A stretch of 64,000 nucleotides of DNA, taken from Enhygromyxa salina. Its GTDB lineage: Bacteria; Myxococcota_A; Polyangia; Nannocystales; Nannocystaceae. The stretch spans positions 87,328 to 151,327 of the forward strand of contig NZ_JMCC02000015.1 of the NCBI RefSeq assembly GCF_000737335.2, in the 5' to 3' direction. Of the stretch, positions 1-8,638 are shown piece by piece (the first letter of the stretch is position 1; each line of letters starts with the position of its first letter). Both the position numbers and the translations under genes were made by a program. The notes beneath the pieces were generated by a model. It was not told where the DNA came from. It saw only the letters and a list, made by a program, of their open reading frames with translations, and made no database searches.

Positions 1-620
1 TCGGGGTCTTCCTGCAGGCGCGCAGCGATGCGGCACACGAGGTCATCGAAGTCCACGCACGCGAGGCTGCGCAGGCGATCTTCGTAGCTGTCGTACAGCT
101 CCGAGGCGATGTCGTCGTAGTCGTTGGACGAGATGATGTTCTTGACCTGCTCGGTCGACAGGAAGTCGTTCTTCCACAGGCTGATGCGCTGGACGATCGC
201 GCCAAGATCGAAGCGGCGCTTGCTGGCCGGGCCGTGGTAGCCGTGCTCGCGCAGCAGCGAGCGCACGACCCCGTAGACGTCGCCCTGATCGAGGATCTGG
301 AACCGCTTGGGCACGTCGAAGCCCTTGGGATCCTCGCGCATCATCCACGCGCCCAGGCTGTGGAAGGTGCCGAGCACCAGCTCGCCCGCGCGCTTCTTGC
401 CGACCATCTTGGCGATGCGCTCGCGCATCTCGTCGGCGGCCTTGTTGGTGAACGAGAGCGCGACGATCTGCCCGGGCTCGACCCCTTGCTCGAGCAGGTG
501 GGCGATGCGGTGGGTGATCACCCGGGTCTTGCCCGAGCCCGCCCCCGCGAGCACCAACAGCGGGCCCTGGGTGTGGAGCACGGCCTCGCGCTGGGCGGGG
601 TTGAGGGCAGAGAGATCCAT
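1..620 (-). CDS. UvrD/PcrA-type DNA helicase, N-terminal part (runs off left edge)
   Basis: About 206 N-terminal residues of a superfamily 1A 3'-5' DNA helicase used in repair and replication; the rest lies left of the window. The reading starts at an ATG at 620 and opens with a Q-motif (LNPAQREAV, residues 6-14), then Walker A AGAGSGKT (25-32) and motif Ia (ALSFTNKAADEM, about 54-65), all in the spacing of UvrD, PcrA and Rep. The start is chosen because family members begin only a few residues before the Q-motif. Without the C-terminus UvrD cannot be told from PcrA or Rep. It diverges from folP across about 130 bp. Confidence 0.93.
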   Translation of the reverse strand, partial: MDLSALNPAQREAVLHTQGPLLVLAGAGSGKTRVITHRIAHLLEQGVEPGQIVALSFTNKAADEMRERIAKMVGKKRAGELVLGTFHSLGAWMMREDPKGFDVPKRFQILDQGDVYGVVRSLLREHGYHGPASKRRFDLGAIVQRISLWKNDFLSTEQVKNIISSNDYDDIASELYDSYEDRLRSLACVDFDDLVCRIAARLQEDP

Positions 621-749
621 CGCGCAGCCGGGCCGGACTTTTACTGGGAGGATCTGTCGGGCGCAAGCCAACAGCCACCGCCGGAGTGACGCGGCGCGCT
701 GGCTGCCGAGCTACCGAGGGTGGGGCGACTGAGGTATGAACCCCCCGCC

Positions 750-1640
750 GTGACCCGCACTTGGCACCACGCTCACGCAGCGCTCGCGCTCGACCGCTGC
801 CTGGTGATGGCCGTGGTCAACGTCACCCCGGACAGCTTTCACGACGGCGGTCGCTGGATCGTCGAGTCGCGCGATCGGCCCAACGTCTCGGTCGTGGTTG
901 GGCAGTGTCGGCGCTGGGTCGAGCAAGGCGCGGACATCCTGGATGTTGGCGGCGAGTCGACGCGGCCGGGCGCCGCGCCGGTCGACGAGCGCACCGAGCT
1001 CGCGCGGGTGTTGCCGATCATCGAGGCGCTGCGGGCTGACGCTGCGCTGGCCTCGGTGCCGATCAGCGTGGACACACGCCACGCCTTCGTGGCCAAGCAG
1101 GCCCTGGCTGCGGGCGCGGCGATCGTCAACGACATCAGCGGCCTCGCGGATCCAGACATGCCGGCGGTCGTGGCCGCGGCTGGGGCGGGGCTGGTGATCA
1201 GCCACCTGCGCGGTGAGCCGGCGACGATGCAGGCGCACGTGGACTTTGATGATCTGTTCGGCGAGATCGCCGATGAGTTGGAGCACGCGATGACCCGCGC
1301 CCTCGCGGCCGGGGTCACGCGCGAGCAGATCGTGCTGGATCCGGGGATCGGGTTTGGCAAGACGGGTGAGCAGTCGGCCGCGCTGGTCGGCGCCAGCGAG
1401 TTCTTGGCGGCGCGCTGCGGTCGTCCGGTGCTGATCGGTGCGAGCCGCAAGCGCTTCTTGGGCGCGCTCGCGGGTGACAAGCCGGTTGAAGATCGGCAGC
1501 TCGCAAGCGTGGTCGCGGCGGTGTTGGCGGCCGCTCACGGGGCGGCGGTCGTGCGGGTCCACGATGTCGCGCAGACGGTCGAGGCCCTGCGGGTGGCTGC
1601 GGGGATCGAGGCCGCGCTCGCCCACGCGATCACGCGCTAG
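750..1640 (+). CDS. folP: Dihydropteroate synthase
   Basis: Condenses 6-hydroxymethyl-7,8-dihydropterin pyrophosphate with p-aminobenzoate in folate synthesis; cytoplasmic TIM barrel. The signature motifs appear in order: NVTPDSFHDGG, DVGGESTRPG, DTRH, NDISG, SHLRG, DPGIGFGKT, GASRKRF and a C-terminal RVHDV. The length of about 296 residues is typical. The GTG at 750 leaves a short leader before the first strand; an in-frame GTG at 720 is possible, and the ATG at 807 would cut into the first barrel strand. The 3' end overlaps the convergent GNAT gene by 11 bp inside a hexanucleotide repeat, which supplies several in-frame stops. Confidence 0.96.
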   Translation: MTRTWHHAHAALALDRCLVMAVVNVTPDSFHDGGRWIVESRDRPNVSVVVGQCRRWVEQGADILDVGGESTRPGAAPVDERTELARVLPIIEALRADAALASVPISVDTRHAFVAKQALAAGAAIVNDISGLADPDMPAVVAAAGAGLVISHLRGEPATMQAHVDFDDLFGEIADELEHAMTRALAAGVTREQIVLDPGIGFGKTGEQSAALVGASEFLAARCGRPVLIGASRKRFLGALAGDKPVEDRQLASVVAAVLAAAHGAAVVRVHDVAQTVEALRVAAGIEAALAHAITR

Positions 1641-2424
1641 CGCTAGCGCTAGCGCTAGCGCGGGCGTCCGCGCGGGGCGTCATGTAGTTGGTCAGCACGA
1701 ACTGCGCCTCGAACCCCAGCGAGCGATACAGCGGCTCGCCCAGCTGCGATGCCTGCAGGACGACGTTGGCGGCGGCGGCATCGCGCGCGCGTCGGAGCGT
1801 CTCAAACATGATCTCGCGGGCCAAGCCGCGGCGACGGTGGGTCGGCAGCACGCCAACCATGTGCACGCCCACGGCGTGGGTGTCTTCGAACAACATCGAG
1901 GTTCCGACCGGCTCGTCGCCAAGCGTGGCGATCAGCAATTGCACGCCTGGCGACCCCACGATACCCGCGATGACCGGTACATCGATCGCGTAGCCAAAGC
2001 TCAGTGATGCGGTCCGCGTCCAGGCATGGATCGACGATTCGGTCTCGACGTCGATCAGCGCGAGCCGGCCCAGCTCGCTGCCCACCTCACCGGACCGTTT
2101 GTCGCCAAGCGCCAGCGTTCGTGGCCGGTACATCCCAAGCTGCGTGAACCCAGGCTCGAGCCCAGCGCCGCCCAAGCCACGAAGCAGCTCTGGGTGCGCG
2201 CCGGGCCAGACCGGCATGACCACCGGACGATCGTCGCGCAACGCTGCGCGCAGCGACGGGACGTCTGCCTCGGTCAGAGCCTTGTCCCAGTCCAGCCAGC
2301 GTCGGTGCGGCCAGGCCTTGGACACATGAAGGGTCGTGCCAGTACCGAGCGTTCGTTGTTCGGCGCCCATCAGGCGCCACAGGTTGGTGAGGTTGCCGAT
2401 GTTTGCCTGGGCTCGCGTGTTCAT
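1630..2424 (-). CDS. GNAT-family acetyltransferase
   Basis: A 264-residue protein with a C-terminal GNAT fold; the substrate is unknown. The acetyl-CoA binding segment reads VGVLPTHRRRGLAREIMFE (motif A, R-R-G-L-A), followed by LYRSLGFE, the usual last helix and strand of the fold. The N-terminal half is less conserved and may be a second degenerate GNAT lobe. The ATG at 2424 overlaps the stop of the upstream transporter by 4 bp (ATGA), so the two are probably translationally coupled. The protein ends in an Ala-Ser alternating tail encoded by the hexanucleotide repeat, which looks like a late extension rather than part of the fold. Confidence 0.85.
   Translation of the reverse strand: MNTRAQANIGNLTNLWRLMGAEQRTLGTGTTLHVSKAWPHRRWLDWDKALTEADVPSLRAALRDDRPVVMPVWPGAHPELLRGLGGAGLEPGFTQLGMYRPRTLALGDKRSGEVGSELGRLALIDVETESSIHAWTRTASLSFGYAIDVPVIAGIVGSPGVQLLIATLGDEPVGTSMLFEDTHAVGVHMVGVLPTHRRRGLAREIMFETLRRARDAAAANVVLQASQLGEPLYRSLGFEAQFVLTNYMTPRADARASASASASA
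1634..1661. repeat. Tandem hexanucleotide repeat (GCGCTA)4
   Basis: Four GCGCTA units plus GCGC. The plus strand carries TAG triplets at 1638, 1644, 1650 and 1656, all in the folP frame. The minus strand encodes the Ala-Ser alternation that ends the GNAT protein. The tract lies exactly where the two convergent genes overlap. Confidence 0.95.
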
Positions 2425-2876
2425 GTCGTGGTGCCTTGGATCAATCCGACGCCCAGGATCAGGCAGGCTGCACCCAGCAATTTCATGGGGCTGATCTGGA
2501 CGACGGGGAGCTGAAACCAACCTAAATGACTGGCGATCATCGACAGCAAGAGCTGACCTGTGAGCGCGTAGGCGACGACTCGGCTCACGCCCAACTGTGG
2601 AATCAACCAGTAGAAGACCCCCACCCCAAACGCGCTCATCAGGCCCCCCGCGACCCACAGGTAGGGCGGCACGGCGGCGACGCGGTCGAGGTCGGGCAGC
2701 GGCGTTCGCAGCACCGCGAGACCGAGCAAGGTCACGACCAAGCTGGCGAAGAACGCGACGCCGGTCGCGAGGATCGAGCTGTGGAGCAGGACACCCAGTC
2801 GCGCGTTGGCGGCGGCCTGGCCGGCGATCGCGGTGCCTGCGAGTATCGCCAAGAACCCGAGTGCGGCGGAGCTCAT
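2421..2876 (-). CDS. Small DMT-type transporter (YdcZ/DUF606-like)
   Basis: About 151 residues forming four to five membrane helices. It resembles the single-domain DMT/EamA-superfamily proteins of the YdcZ (DUF606) type, which have small conserved residues in AGQAAANARLG near the N-terminus and a GLIQ-type C-terminus. Substrate unknown. The ATG at 2876 is preferred because it puts the first hydrophobic helix directly at the N-terminus; another in-frame ATG lies at 2906. It is the middle gene of regulator, transporter, acetyltransferase, about 40 bp after the regulator and overlapping the GNAT gene by 4 bp. Confidence 0.8.
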   Translation of the reverse strand: MSSAALGFLAILAGTAIAGQAAANARLGVLLHSSILATGVAFFASLVVTLLGLAVLRTPLPDLDRVAAVPPYLWVAGGLMSAFGVGVFYWLIPQLGVSRVVAYALTGQLLLSMIASHLGWFQLPVVQISPMKLLGAACLILGVGLIQGTTT

Positions 2877-2915
2877 GCCTGGAACATGGTCCCCCGCGGA
2901 CCCCATCGCATTTAC

Positions 2916-3542
2916 CTATGTTGATGACGGGTCGACTTTCTTGCCGAGCTCGCGCCGGATCCGACTGAGCTGGGTGGGGGTGACGCCGAGGTGCGAGGCG
3001 ACGTGATACTGCGTCAGGCGAGCTTCGAGACCCGGGTGTTCTTGCAAGAATCGCAAGTAGCGCTGGGTCGCGTTGTCCTGAACCAGGGCGACCTCGCGGG
3101 GCTCCTTTGCCAGCAGCCAATTTTTCTCGAGGTACAGGATCTGAAACCACTTCAGGTCCGCGCGCGCCTCGAGCAGGCGCCGATACCCTGGAAAGTCGAT
3201 GCGCACCACAGCCGAGCGCTCGACCGCCTGGATCGCAAACGTAGATGGCGCCCGGGTGAGCAGCGCGACCATCGATCCCGGAAACGTCGCTTCGGGGAAG
3301 AACACCTTGTTGTATTCGCGGCCCGCGTCACTCGACGTGAACCCGCGCAGCAACCCCTGATAGACAAACCCAAACGAGGACGGGACGACACCTTGGGCGC
3401 AGAAGAACGCGCCCGCCTCGAGTGACTCGATCACGCACAGCGACTCGAGCTGGCGCCAGGTGTCGTGCTCGAGCGGGCAGTAGCTCTCCATGCAGCGACG
3501 GAGCGCGCGCAGACTTGCTGTCCGGGGCAATTCGTGGCTCAT
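2916..3542 (-). CDS. Crp/Fnr-family transcriptional regulator
   Basis: A 208-residue regulator with an N-terminal cyclic-nucleotide-binding-like beta barrel (about 25-125; GAFFCAQG, FVYQGLLRGF and FPGSMVALL are typical barrel segments) and a C-terminal winged helix (about 165-200, HVASHLGVTPTQLSRIRREL). The cluster of Arg and Glu that binds cAMP phosphate is not evident, and there is no N-terminal Fnr-type Cys cluster, so the ligand is unknown. It is first in a probable three-gene operon, so it may control the transporter and acetyltransferase behind it. Its start lies 9 bp after the stop of the upstream FG-GAP gene. Confidence 0.9.
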   Translation of the reverse strand: MSHELPRTASLRALRRCMESYCPLEHDTWRQLESLCVIESLEAGAFFCAQGVVPSSFGFVYQGLLRGFTSSDAGREYNKVFFPEATFPGSMVALLTRAPSTFAIQAVERSAVVRIDFPGYRRLLEARADLKWFQILYLEKNWLLAKEPREVALVQDNATQRYLRFLQEHPGLEARLTQYHVASHLGVTPTQLSRIRRELGKKVDPSST

Positions 3543-3551
3543 GGTCGGCGC

Positions 3552-5420
3552 TCAGGGTTCAGGCAGCTCGAGCAGCTGGCCCACGCTCACATCTTCGATC
3601 GAGCTCTCGGCGCCGCTTGGCCAGATCACCCGAACCCGCGCGACCGGCTCGTTTGAAGGCCCCAGCCCAAAGTGCGCCCGGTACTCCCCGTGCCCCAGGA
3701 AGTGGCTGTTCACCCCGATCACCCGGACCTGCGCGGGCCCGCCCGGGTCACGCTGCAGCTCGACGCGGGCCCCCACCCCCTGACGATTGCCCGCGTTGCC
3801 GTGCAGCTCGATCGCCAGCCAATGGTTGGGGTCCGCGGCCTCGTCGCTGCGATTGCGCCACAGCTTGGTGTTCGTCCCGTGCTTGCCGCTGTTGTCGACG
3901 ACCAGCAGATCCTGATCCCCGTCGCGGTCATAGTCGAACGCCACCAGCCCTCGGCCTTGGCCCGTGTCACTCAGGCCAACGGCGCTCGATTGCTCGGCGA
4001 ACTCGGGCTGCCCGAACAGCTCCGAGCCGTTGCGCCAGAACCGAAGCGGGTGACTGGTGAACGCCGTGAACGGCGGGCCGTGGGGCACTTGAAAGCCGTT
4101 GCACTCGACGATGTCGAGGTCGCCGTCGTTGTCCGGATCCCACAAGGTTGTGCCCCAACCCCAGCCGCCAACGTTGAGGCCGTAGGTCTCGCCAAGCTCT
4201 TCGAAGCAGCGCGGGCCGATGCTGCGATACAGCCGGTTGCCGCCGGTGCCACAGATCGGGTTGCCGCACTCGATCTCCGAATTGGGCGAGAAGATCGCGC
4301 TGACGTACCAATCGAGGTGGCCGTCACCGTCGACGTCGCCAAAGGTCGAGCCCATGCCATTGCGCTCGATCGAGACCCCCGCTTTGGGCGTACCGTCTAC
4401 AAAAGTGCCGTCGGCTCGGTTCCAGAACAGCCGGCTGGTGTTGTTATCGCTGACGACCGCGAGGTCTTGCCAGCCGTCCTCGTCCAGATCCACGAAGGTT
4501 GGCGAGAACGCGTGCATGCCCGCGGGGTTGATCATCAACATCGAGGCGTCGGCGGCGAGGGTGAGATCCTCGAAGCTGCCGGGCTGACCCGGACCCAGGT
4601 TGCGCAGCAATCGAGCGTGGTGGGTGGTCGGGGTTGGGCTGCCGCCGGGCCACCACTCGCTGGTGTACAGATCCAGCCAGCCGTCGCGGTCGTAGTCGCC
4701 CACGCCGATCGAGAACCCAAAGTGAGGGAGCCCGTCGTCGAGGGCGAGCCCGCGCTCGATCCCCTGTTCGACGAAGCTGGCCTCGCCGGTCTCGGCCAGC
4801 TCGTTGCGGTAGAACCAATATCGACCCGGCAGCGCGAGCGTGGTCACGTAGAGATCGAGGTCGTCGTCGCCGTCGACGTCGACCCACGCGGCTCCGTTGC
4901 CACCAAACTCGTGGACCAGACCCACGCTGGCGCCGATCTCCTGAAACGCCGGCTCGCCCCCCTCACCAAGCATGTTGCGAAACAGAAGGTCACGTCCGAC
5001 CAGGCGGGTCAGGTAGATGTCGGGCCAGCCGTCGTCGTCAAAGTCGCCGACCGCGGCGCCGCCACCTTGGAGATACATCTTGCATGGGGTGCCCACCCAG
5101 CCTTCGCCAGCGGGATCGCACGTGGGTGGCCAGTCGCCCGGGTAGTACGCCGTGTCGAGCAGGCCGGCCTCGAGCGTGACGTCGACGAAGCTCAGCGCCG
5201 TGGTCTCGCCCATGCCCAGCGCGGGCGTGGACGCGGGCCACGGCAGGCACTCGGCGTCGCCGTCACCCGTGTCGTCGCTGCCGGTCTCGGGCGGGTCGCC
5301 GTCGCCGTGCCCGTCGCCGTCGCCTGTGGTGTCGGCGTCGAGCTGCCCAGGCAAAGGCCCGCGGCAGCTCGCGATCGCAACGAGCGCGAGCGACAGCAGG
5401 GCCTGTGTCCGAAGCCTCAC
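3552..5420 (-). CDS. FG-GAP/VCBS-repeat lipoprotein with C-terminal ASPIC/UnbV domain (CRTAC1-like)
   Basis: A 622-residue exported protein. The N-terminus is a lipoprotein signal ending at Cys19 (LVAIASC), followed by an acidic Gly-Asp linker to about residue 60. The body holds about seven Ca2+-binding FG-GAP/VCBS blades with D-x-D-x-D-G motifs (GDFDDDGWPD, GDYDRDGWLD, GDVDGDGHLD, DPDNDGDLD, DYDRDGDQD), which predicts a beta propeller. The last 80 residues match the ASPIC/UnbV domain (GVGARVEL, HFGLG, VRVIWPSG). Such proteins are usually surface binding or adhesion proteins; the ligand cannot be inferred. Confidence 0.9.
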   Translation of the reverse strand: MRLRTQALLSLALVAIASCRGPLPGQLDADTTGDGDGHGDGDPPETGSDDTGDGDAECLPWPASTPALGMGETTALSFVDVTLEAGLLDTAYYPGDWPPTCDPAGEGWVGTPCKMYLQGGGAAVGDFDDDGWPDIYLTRLVGRDLLFRNMLGEGGEPAFQEIGASVGLVHEFGGNGAAWVDVDGDDDLDLYVTTLALPGRYWFYRNELAETGEASFVEQGIERGLALDDGLPHFGFSIGVGDYDRDGWLDLYTSEWWPGGSPTPTTHHARLLRNLGPGQPGSFEDLTLAADASMLMINPAGMHAFSPTFVDLDEDGWQDLAVVSDNNTSRLFWNRADGTFVDGTPKAGVSIERNGMGSTFGDVDGDGHLDWYVSAIFSPNSEIECGNPICGTGGNRLYRSIGPRCFEELGETYGLNVGGWGWGTTLWDPDNDGDLDIVECNGFQVPHGPPFTAFTSHPLRFWRNGSELFGQPEFAEQSSAVGLSDTGQGRGLVAFDYDRDGDQDLLVVDNSGKHGTNTKLWRNRSDEAADPNHWLAIELHGNAGNRQGVGARVELQRDPGGPAQVRVIGVNSHFLGHGEYRAHFGLGPSNEPVARVRVIWPSGAESSIEDVSVGQLLELPEP

Positions 5421-5540
5421 GCGATCAATCTACACCGAGCCGAGACCCGTCCGCGCCCAGCCCCGCCAGGCCCAGGCCGAACCTGGACCAAACGTTTGGC
5501 TGCGGCACCCCCACCGTCGGGGCGCTGGTATCTTGGCCGC

Positions 5541-6473
5541 GTGAGCGCTGAGCCACCGAGCGAGGTCGAGCCCCACGAGGCGCCGCCGCCCAGCCTGCTG
5601 CGCAAGATCTTGCGGTGGACGGTGCTCGGCACCGTTGGCCTGGTCCTGGGCCTGATCGCGCTGTTGCTGCTGCGGCCCGAGGGGCTGCTGTTCTACCCGA
5701 GCCCGCACGTCACCAACACGCCCGACGAGATCGGCTGGGCGTACGAGCGGGTCGAGATCACCACCGAGGACGGCCAGAAGCTCGCGGGTTGGTTCTTGCC
5801 CGCAGAGCCCAGCCCCGGGACCGAGCGACCGGCGTGGGTGGTCCTCTACTGTCACGGGAACGGCGGCAACATCGGCGGCCGGATCGGGGTGCTCAACGGG
5901 CTGCGCGAGCTGGGGTTCGCGGTCTTGATCTTCGATTACCGGGGCTACGGCGAGAGCACGGGTCGACCCACCGTCGACGGCACGCGGCTCGACGTGCTCG
6001 CGGCCTGGCGCCACCTCGTCGACGCGCGCGGCTACGATCCAAGCGAGATCGTGATGTGGGGTCGCTCGCTGGGTGGGGCCGTGGCCATTGATCAGGCCGC
6101 GCGGGTCAGCAAGGCCGGCATGCCCCCGGCCGCGCTGATCGTCGAGTCCAGCTTCACTTCAACGATGGATATCGGCAAACAGGTGTACCCGTGGCTGCCG
6201 GTCGGGTGGTTCGAGCGCAAGCTCGACTATCCATCGCGGGCGCTGATCTCCACGGTCAACGCACCCGTGCTGATCGCTCATTCACCGGGCGACGAGCTGG
6301 TCCCCGCGGCCCACGGGCAAGCGCTCAAAGCGGCCGCCGAGGCCGGCGCGGCGACCCGGATCGCGTTCGTCGAGCTCGACGGCGGCCACAACGACGGGCA
6401 CCTGAGCGAGCTGCGCTTCATCCCGACCGTCGCGGAATTCTTGGCGAACCAGGCTCCCCAGCCGCTCAAATGA
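5541..6473 (+). CDS. Membrane-anchored alpha/beta hydrolase
   Basis: A 310-residue serine hydrolase with one N-terminal membrane helix (about 23-45) and the hydrolase domain on the far side. Visible parts are the oxyanion motif CHGNGGN, the nucleophile elbow WGRSLGGA (G-x-S-x-G), the acid in HSPGDELVP and the catalytic His in GGHNDGH. It is close to the YfhR/BAAT-like peptidase-S9-type hydrolases (ABHD13/Bem46 group). GTG at 5541 is taken as the start because it directly follows the divergent gene's promoter region and precedes a hydrophilic leader. The 3' end overlaps the convergent AAA gene by 8 bp. Confidence 0.9.
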   Translation: MSAEPPSEVEPHEAPPPSLLRKILRWTVLGTVGLVLGLIALLLLRPEGLLFYPSPHVTNTPDEIGWAYERVEITTEDGQKLAGWFLPAEPSPGTERPAWVVLYCHGNGGNIGGRIGVLNGLRELGFAVLIFDYRGYGESTGRPTVDGTRLDVLAAWRHLVDARGYDPSEIVMWGRSLGGAVAIDQAARVSKAGMPPAALIVESSFTSTMDIGKQVYPWLPVGWFERKLDYPSRALISTVNAPVLIAHSPGDELVPAAHGQALKAAAEAGAATRIAFVELDGGHNDGHLSELRFIPTVAEFLANQAPQPLK

Positions 6474-7605
6474 AGCGCAGCTTGAGCCAGGCCAGGCGCA
6501 GCAGCTCGCCGCCAAACTGCAGGCTCCCGCCAAGCTCGGCGACCAGCTGATCATCGCACAGCTCGCTCACGACCCGCCGGACCGCGTCTTCGTCGATCGT
6601 GGTCTCCATCGCCAGCTGCCGACGCACGTCGGTCAAGGTCAGCGTGCGCTCTTCCGCGAGCGCGAGCTGGTCCAACACCGAGAACGCGATGCCGCGCTGG
6701 GGTTGTTCGTACTCGTCTAGCACGGGCGAGAGCTCGCGCCGCAACGCCCACGGCTCACGATCGAGGTCGGCGACGGCGGCGACCATGCAGCGCTCGAGAT
6801 CACCATCGACGATCGGCTTGCGACGCTTGACGAAGTGGGCGACGGCGCAGTGGATCCAGCGCGGCACGTGATCGCAGTCGTCGGCGAGCGAGCGGGCGAG
6901 CGCGGCGCGATCGCGGGCGGTGATGCTCTCGCCCAGCAACAGCGACGTGACCAACCGAGCCCCCGCTTCGGGCCGAAGCTGGTCGAGGGTCATTCGGGCG
7001 CAGCGCTCGAACAGCGAAGCCGACAGCGGCGGCCGGACCCGCGCCAGGGTTCGATCGATGTGGGTGTTGCTGATCAACAGCAACCGCACCCGCGTGTCAG
7101 CGCCGCTGAGCTCCGCGAGGCTCTTGGTCAGCGCGACGAGGTCGTTGCTCTCTTCGGTGGCGGCGTCGGACAAGAAGCGATCGAAGTCATCGAGCACCAA
7201 CATCAGGCCGACCGCGCGGTCGTCGAGCTGGGCTTCGATCGCCGCGCGCAGGGCCGAGGTTGGATCCCCCTCGAGCTTGTTGGCCGAGACGTGCCCGGCC
7301 CCATCGAGGACCGAAGCGACAGCGGCACGAAGTGTCTCGCCGGCGTCGGGGTCACGCGCGAGCGCCTCGATGATCGCAGCCGAGGCCGCCGCCGGACCCC
7401 GGACGCCAGCGAGCGAGACCCGCCGCCCCGTCCACCCGGTCGGGGCGTCGGCGATCGCCAGCCGGGCCACCGTGGTCTTGCCGACGCCCGCGCGCGCGGT
7501 GAGGATCACGTTGCCGGCGACGAGCGCGGTCCACAGCCGGTCGACGTCGGCCTCGCGTCCGATCACCTCGCCGAGTTCCACCGCGCCGCTGGGGTCCGCT
7601 TGCAC
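6466..7605 (-). CDS. AAA-family ATPase, ORC/Cdc6- or STAND-like
   Basis: A 379-residue P-loop ATPase. Walker A is ARAGVGKTT (about 37-45), Walker B is LMLVLDDFDRFL (about residues 133-144) and a sensor-1-like strand LLLISNTHID follows. A C-terminal winged-helix-like part (residues 290-379: LALAEERTLTLTDVRRQL, VRRVVSELCDDQLV) resembles Cdc6/ORC1-type or orc-like ATPases that sense and hold a partner protein. No effector domain is fused and no partner gene of the same operon is present. Function unknown. Confidence 0.75.
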   Translation of the reverse strand: MQADPSGAVELGEVIGREADVDRLWTALVAGNVILTARAGVGKTTVARLAIADAPTGWTGRRVSLAGVRGPAAASAAIIEALARDPDAGETLRAAVASVLDGAGHVSANKLEGDPTSALRAAIEAQLDDRAVGLMLVLDDFDRFLSDAATEESNDLVALTKSLAELSGADTRVRLLLISNTHIDRTLARVRPPLSASLFERCARMTLDQLRPEAGARLVTSLLLGESITARDRAALARSLADDCDHVPRWIHCAVAHFVKRRKPIVDGDLERCMVAAVADLDREPWALRRELSPVLDEYEQPQRGIAFSVLDQLALAEERTLTLTDVRRQLAMETTIDEDAVRRVVSELCDDQLVAELGGSLQFGGELLRLAWLKLRFI

Positions 7606-7645
7606 GCTCCGACGATACGATCGGCCACGCCGAGCGTGGGGAGTT

Positions 7646-8638
7646 TTAGGGGACCAGCTCGGCCAACCGCACGAAAGCCTGCTCGCGCGCGGCTTCGCTG
7701 GGCATCAGGGCGCGCTGCGTGGCCGCGATGTAGTCGGGGCGCGAACCGCAGCACGCCCCCGCGATGATCAGTTGGGGTCGGGTGCGCATCCATGCCTGGA
7801 TCTGCCCTGCGAACACCTCTGGCTCGACAATGCGGTCGATCCAGACACCGTCGTAGCGCCGTCGTCCAAGGTGCGGACGCAGACCGAGCGGGAGGCCGAC
7901 GTCGGCGCTCGCCTGGATCATGGCGTCGAGCGCAGCAGGGATCGCGTCGATCTGGGTGCAGTTGATCAGCAGCGCGTCGGGCACGCGGTGGGTCTCGCTG
8001 CGCAAGAGCTGGGCGAGATCTTCGAAGCTGTCCCCGCCGAGCAACCGCGCGCCGTCAGATCGGGCCGTCCCACCAGCGACGACCGACAGCCACACTGGTA
8101 GCTCGACGCCGACGAGCCCCTCGAGCGCGACGCGTGCATCGTCGACGTTGGTGAAGGTCTCGAGCAGCAGCAGATCCACGCCCGAAGTGATCAGCGCGTT
8201 GGCGTAGGCGCGATACTCGGCGCGACCCAGCGCCCGCTCACCCGCGCGGACCCGCGGCGGGATCGATCCTGCGATCCGAAACCGAGCCGAGCTCGGTCCG
8301 GGCTCGGCAGGTTGTTCAGCCAGCGCCCGCGCCCGCACGCGCTCGATCAACTGCACGCTACGGCGCACGAGCTCGGCCTGCCGCTCGCCGATCCCAGCGG
8401 CCGCCAAGCTGGCCGCGTGCAGCCCAAAGCTGTTGGTGGTCAGGACCTGGGCGCCAGCGCACAGGTAGTCCCAGTGGATTTGCTCGACCAGCTCGGGCGC
8501 GTCGAGCAGCGCCCGCGCGCTGAACAGTGGGGGGCGCAGCTCGAACCCGCGCTCGGCCAGCTCGGTGCCCATCGCACCATCGAGGAGAATTAGACCCCCA
8601 CAGCTGGCTTCGGCCTCGGTCTTGGTGGCTACGCGCAC
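7646..8638 (-). CDS. Homocysteine S-methyltransferase-family protein
   Basis: About 330 residues with a pfam02574-type barrel that transfers a methyl group to homocysteine using Zn2+. The start LILLDGAMGTELAERG is characteristic, and the zinc-binding cysteines are visible in LLINCTQ and in GACCGSRPDYI near the C-terminus. Donor specificity (S-methylmethionine or a betaine-like compound) cannot be read. The GTG at 8638 is preferred to a TTG at 8659. It overlaps the 3' end of the upstream lipoprotein gene by about 10 bp, so co-transcription is likely. Confidence 0.88.
   Translation of the reverse strand: MRVATKTEAEASCGGLILLDGAMGTELAERGFELRPPLFSARALLDAPELVEQIHWDYLCAGAQVLTTNSFGLHAASLAAAGIGERQAELVRRSVQLIERVRARALAEQPAEPGPSSARFRIAGSIPPRVRAGERALGRAEYRAYANALITSGVDLLLLETFTNVDDARVALEGLVGVELPVWLSVVAGGTARSDGARLLGGDSFEDLAQLLRSETHRVPDALLINCTQIDAIPAALDAMIQASADVGLPLGLRPHLGRRRYDGVWIDRIVEPEVFAGQIQAWMRTRPQLIIAGACCGSRPDYIAATQRALMPSEAAREQAFVRLAELVP

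Noticed and set aside
3672..5540. Long upstream extension of the alpha/beta hydrolase
   Set aside because: The stretch before 5541 is antisense to the FG-GAP lipoprotein; the hydrolase is complete from the GTG at 5541.
8590..8602. GACCCCCACA-like motif similar to the repeat starts
   Set aside because: It is part of the coding sequence of the methyltransferase (LILLDG region) and lacks a second arm.
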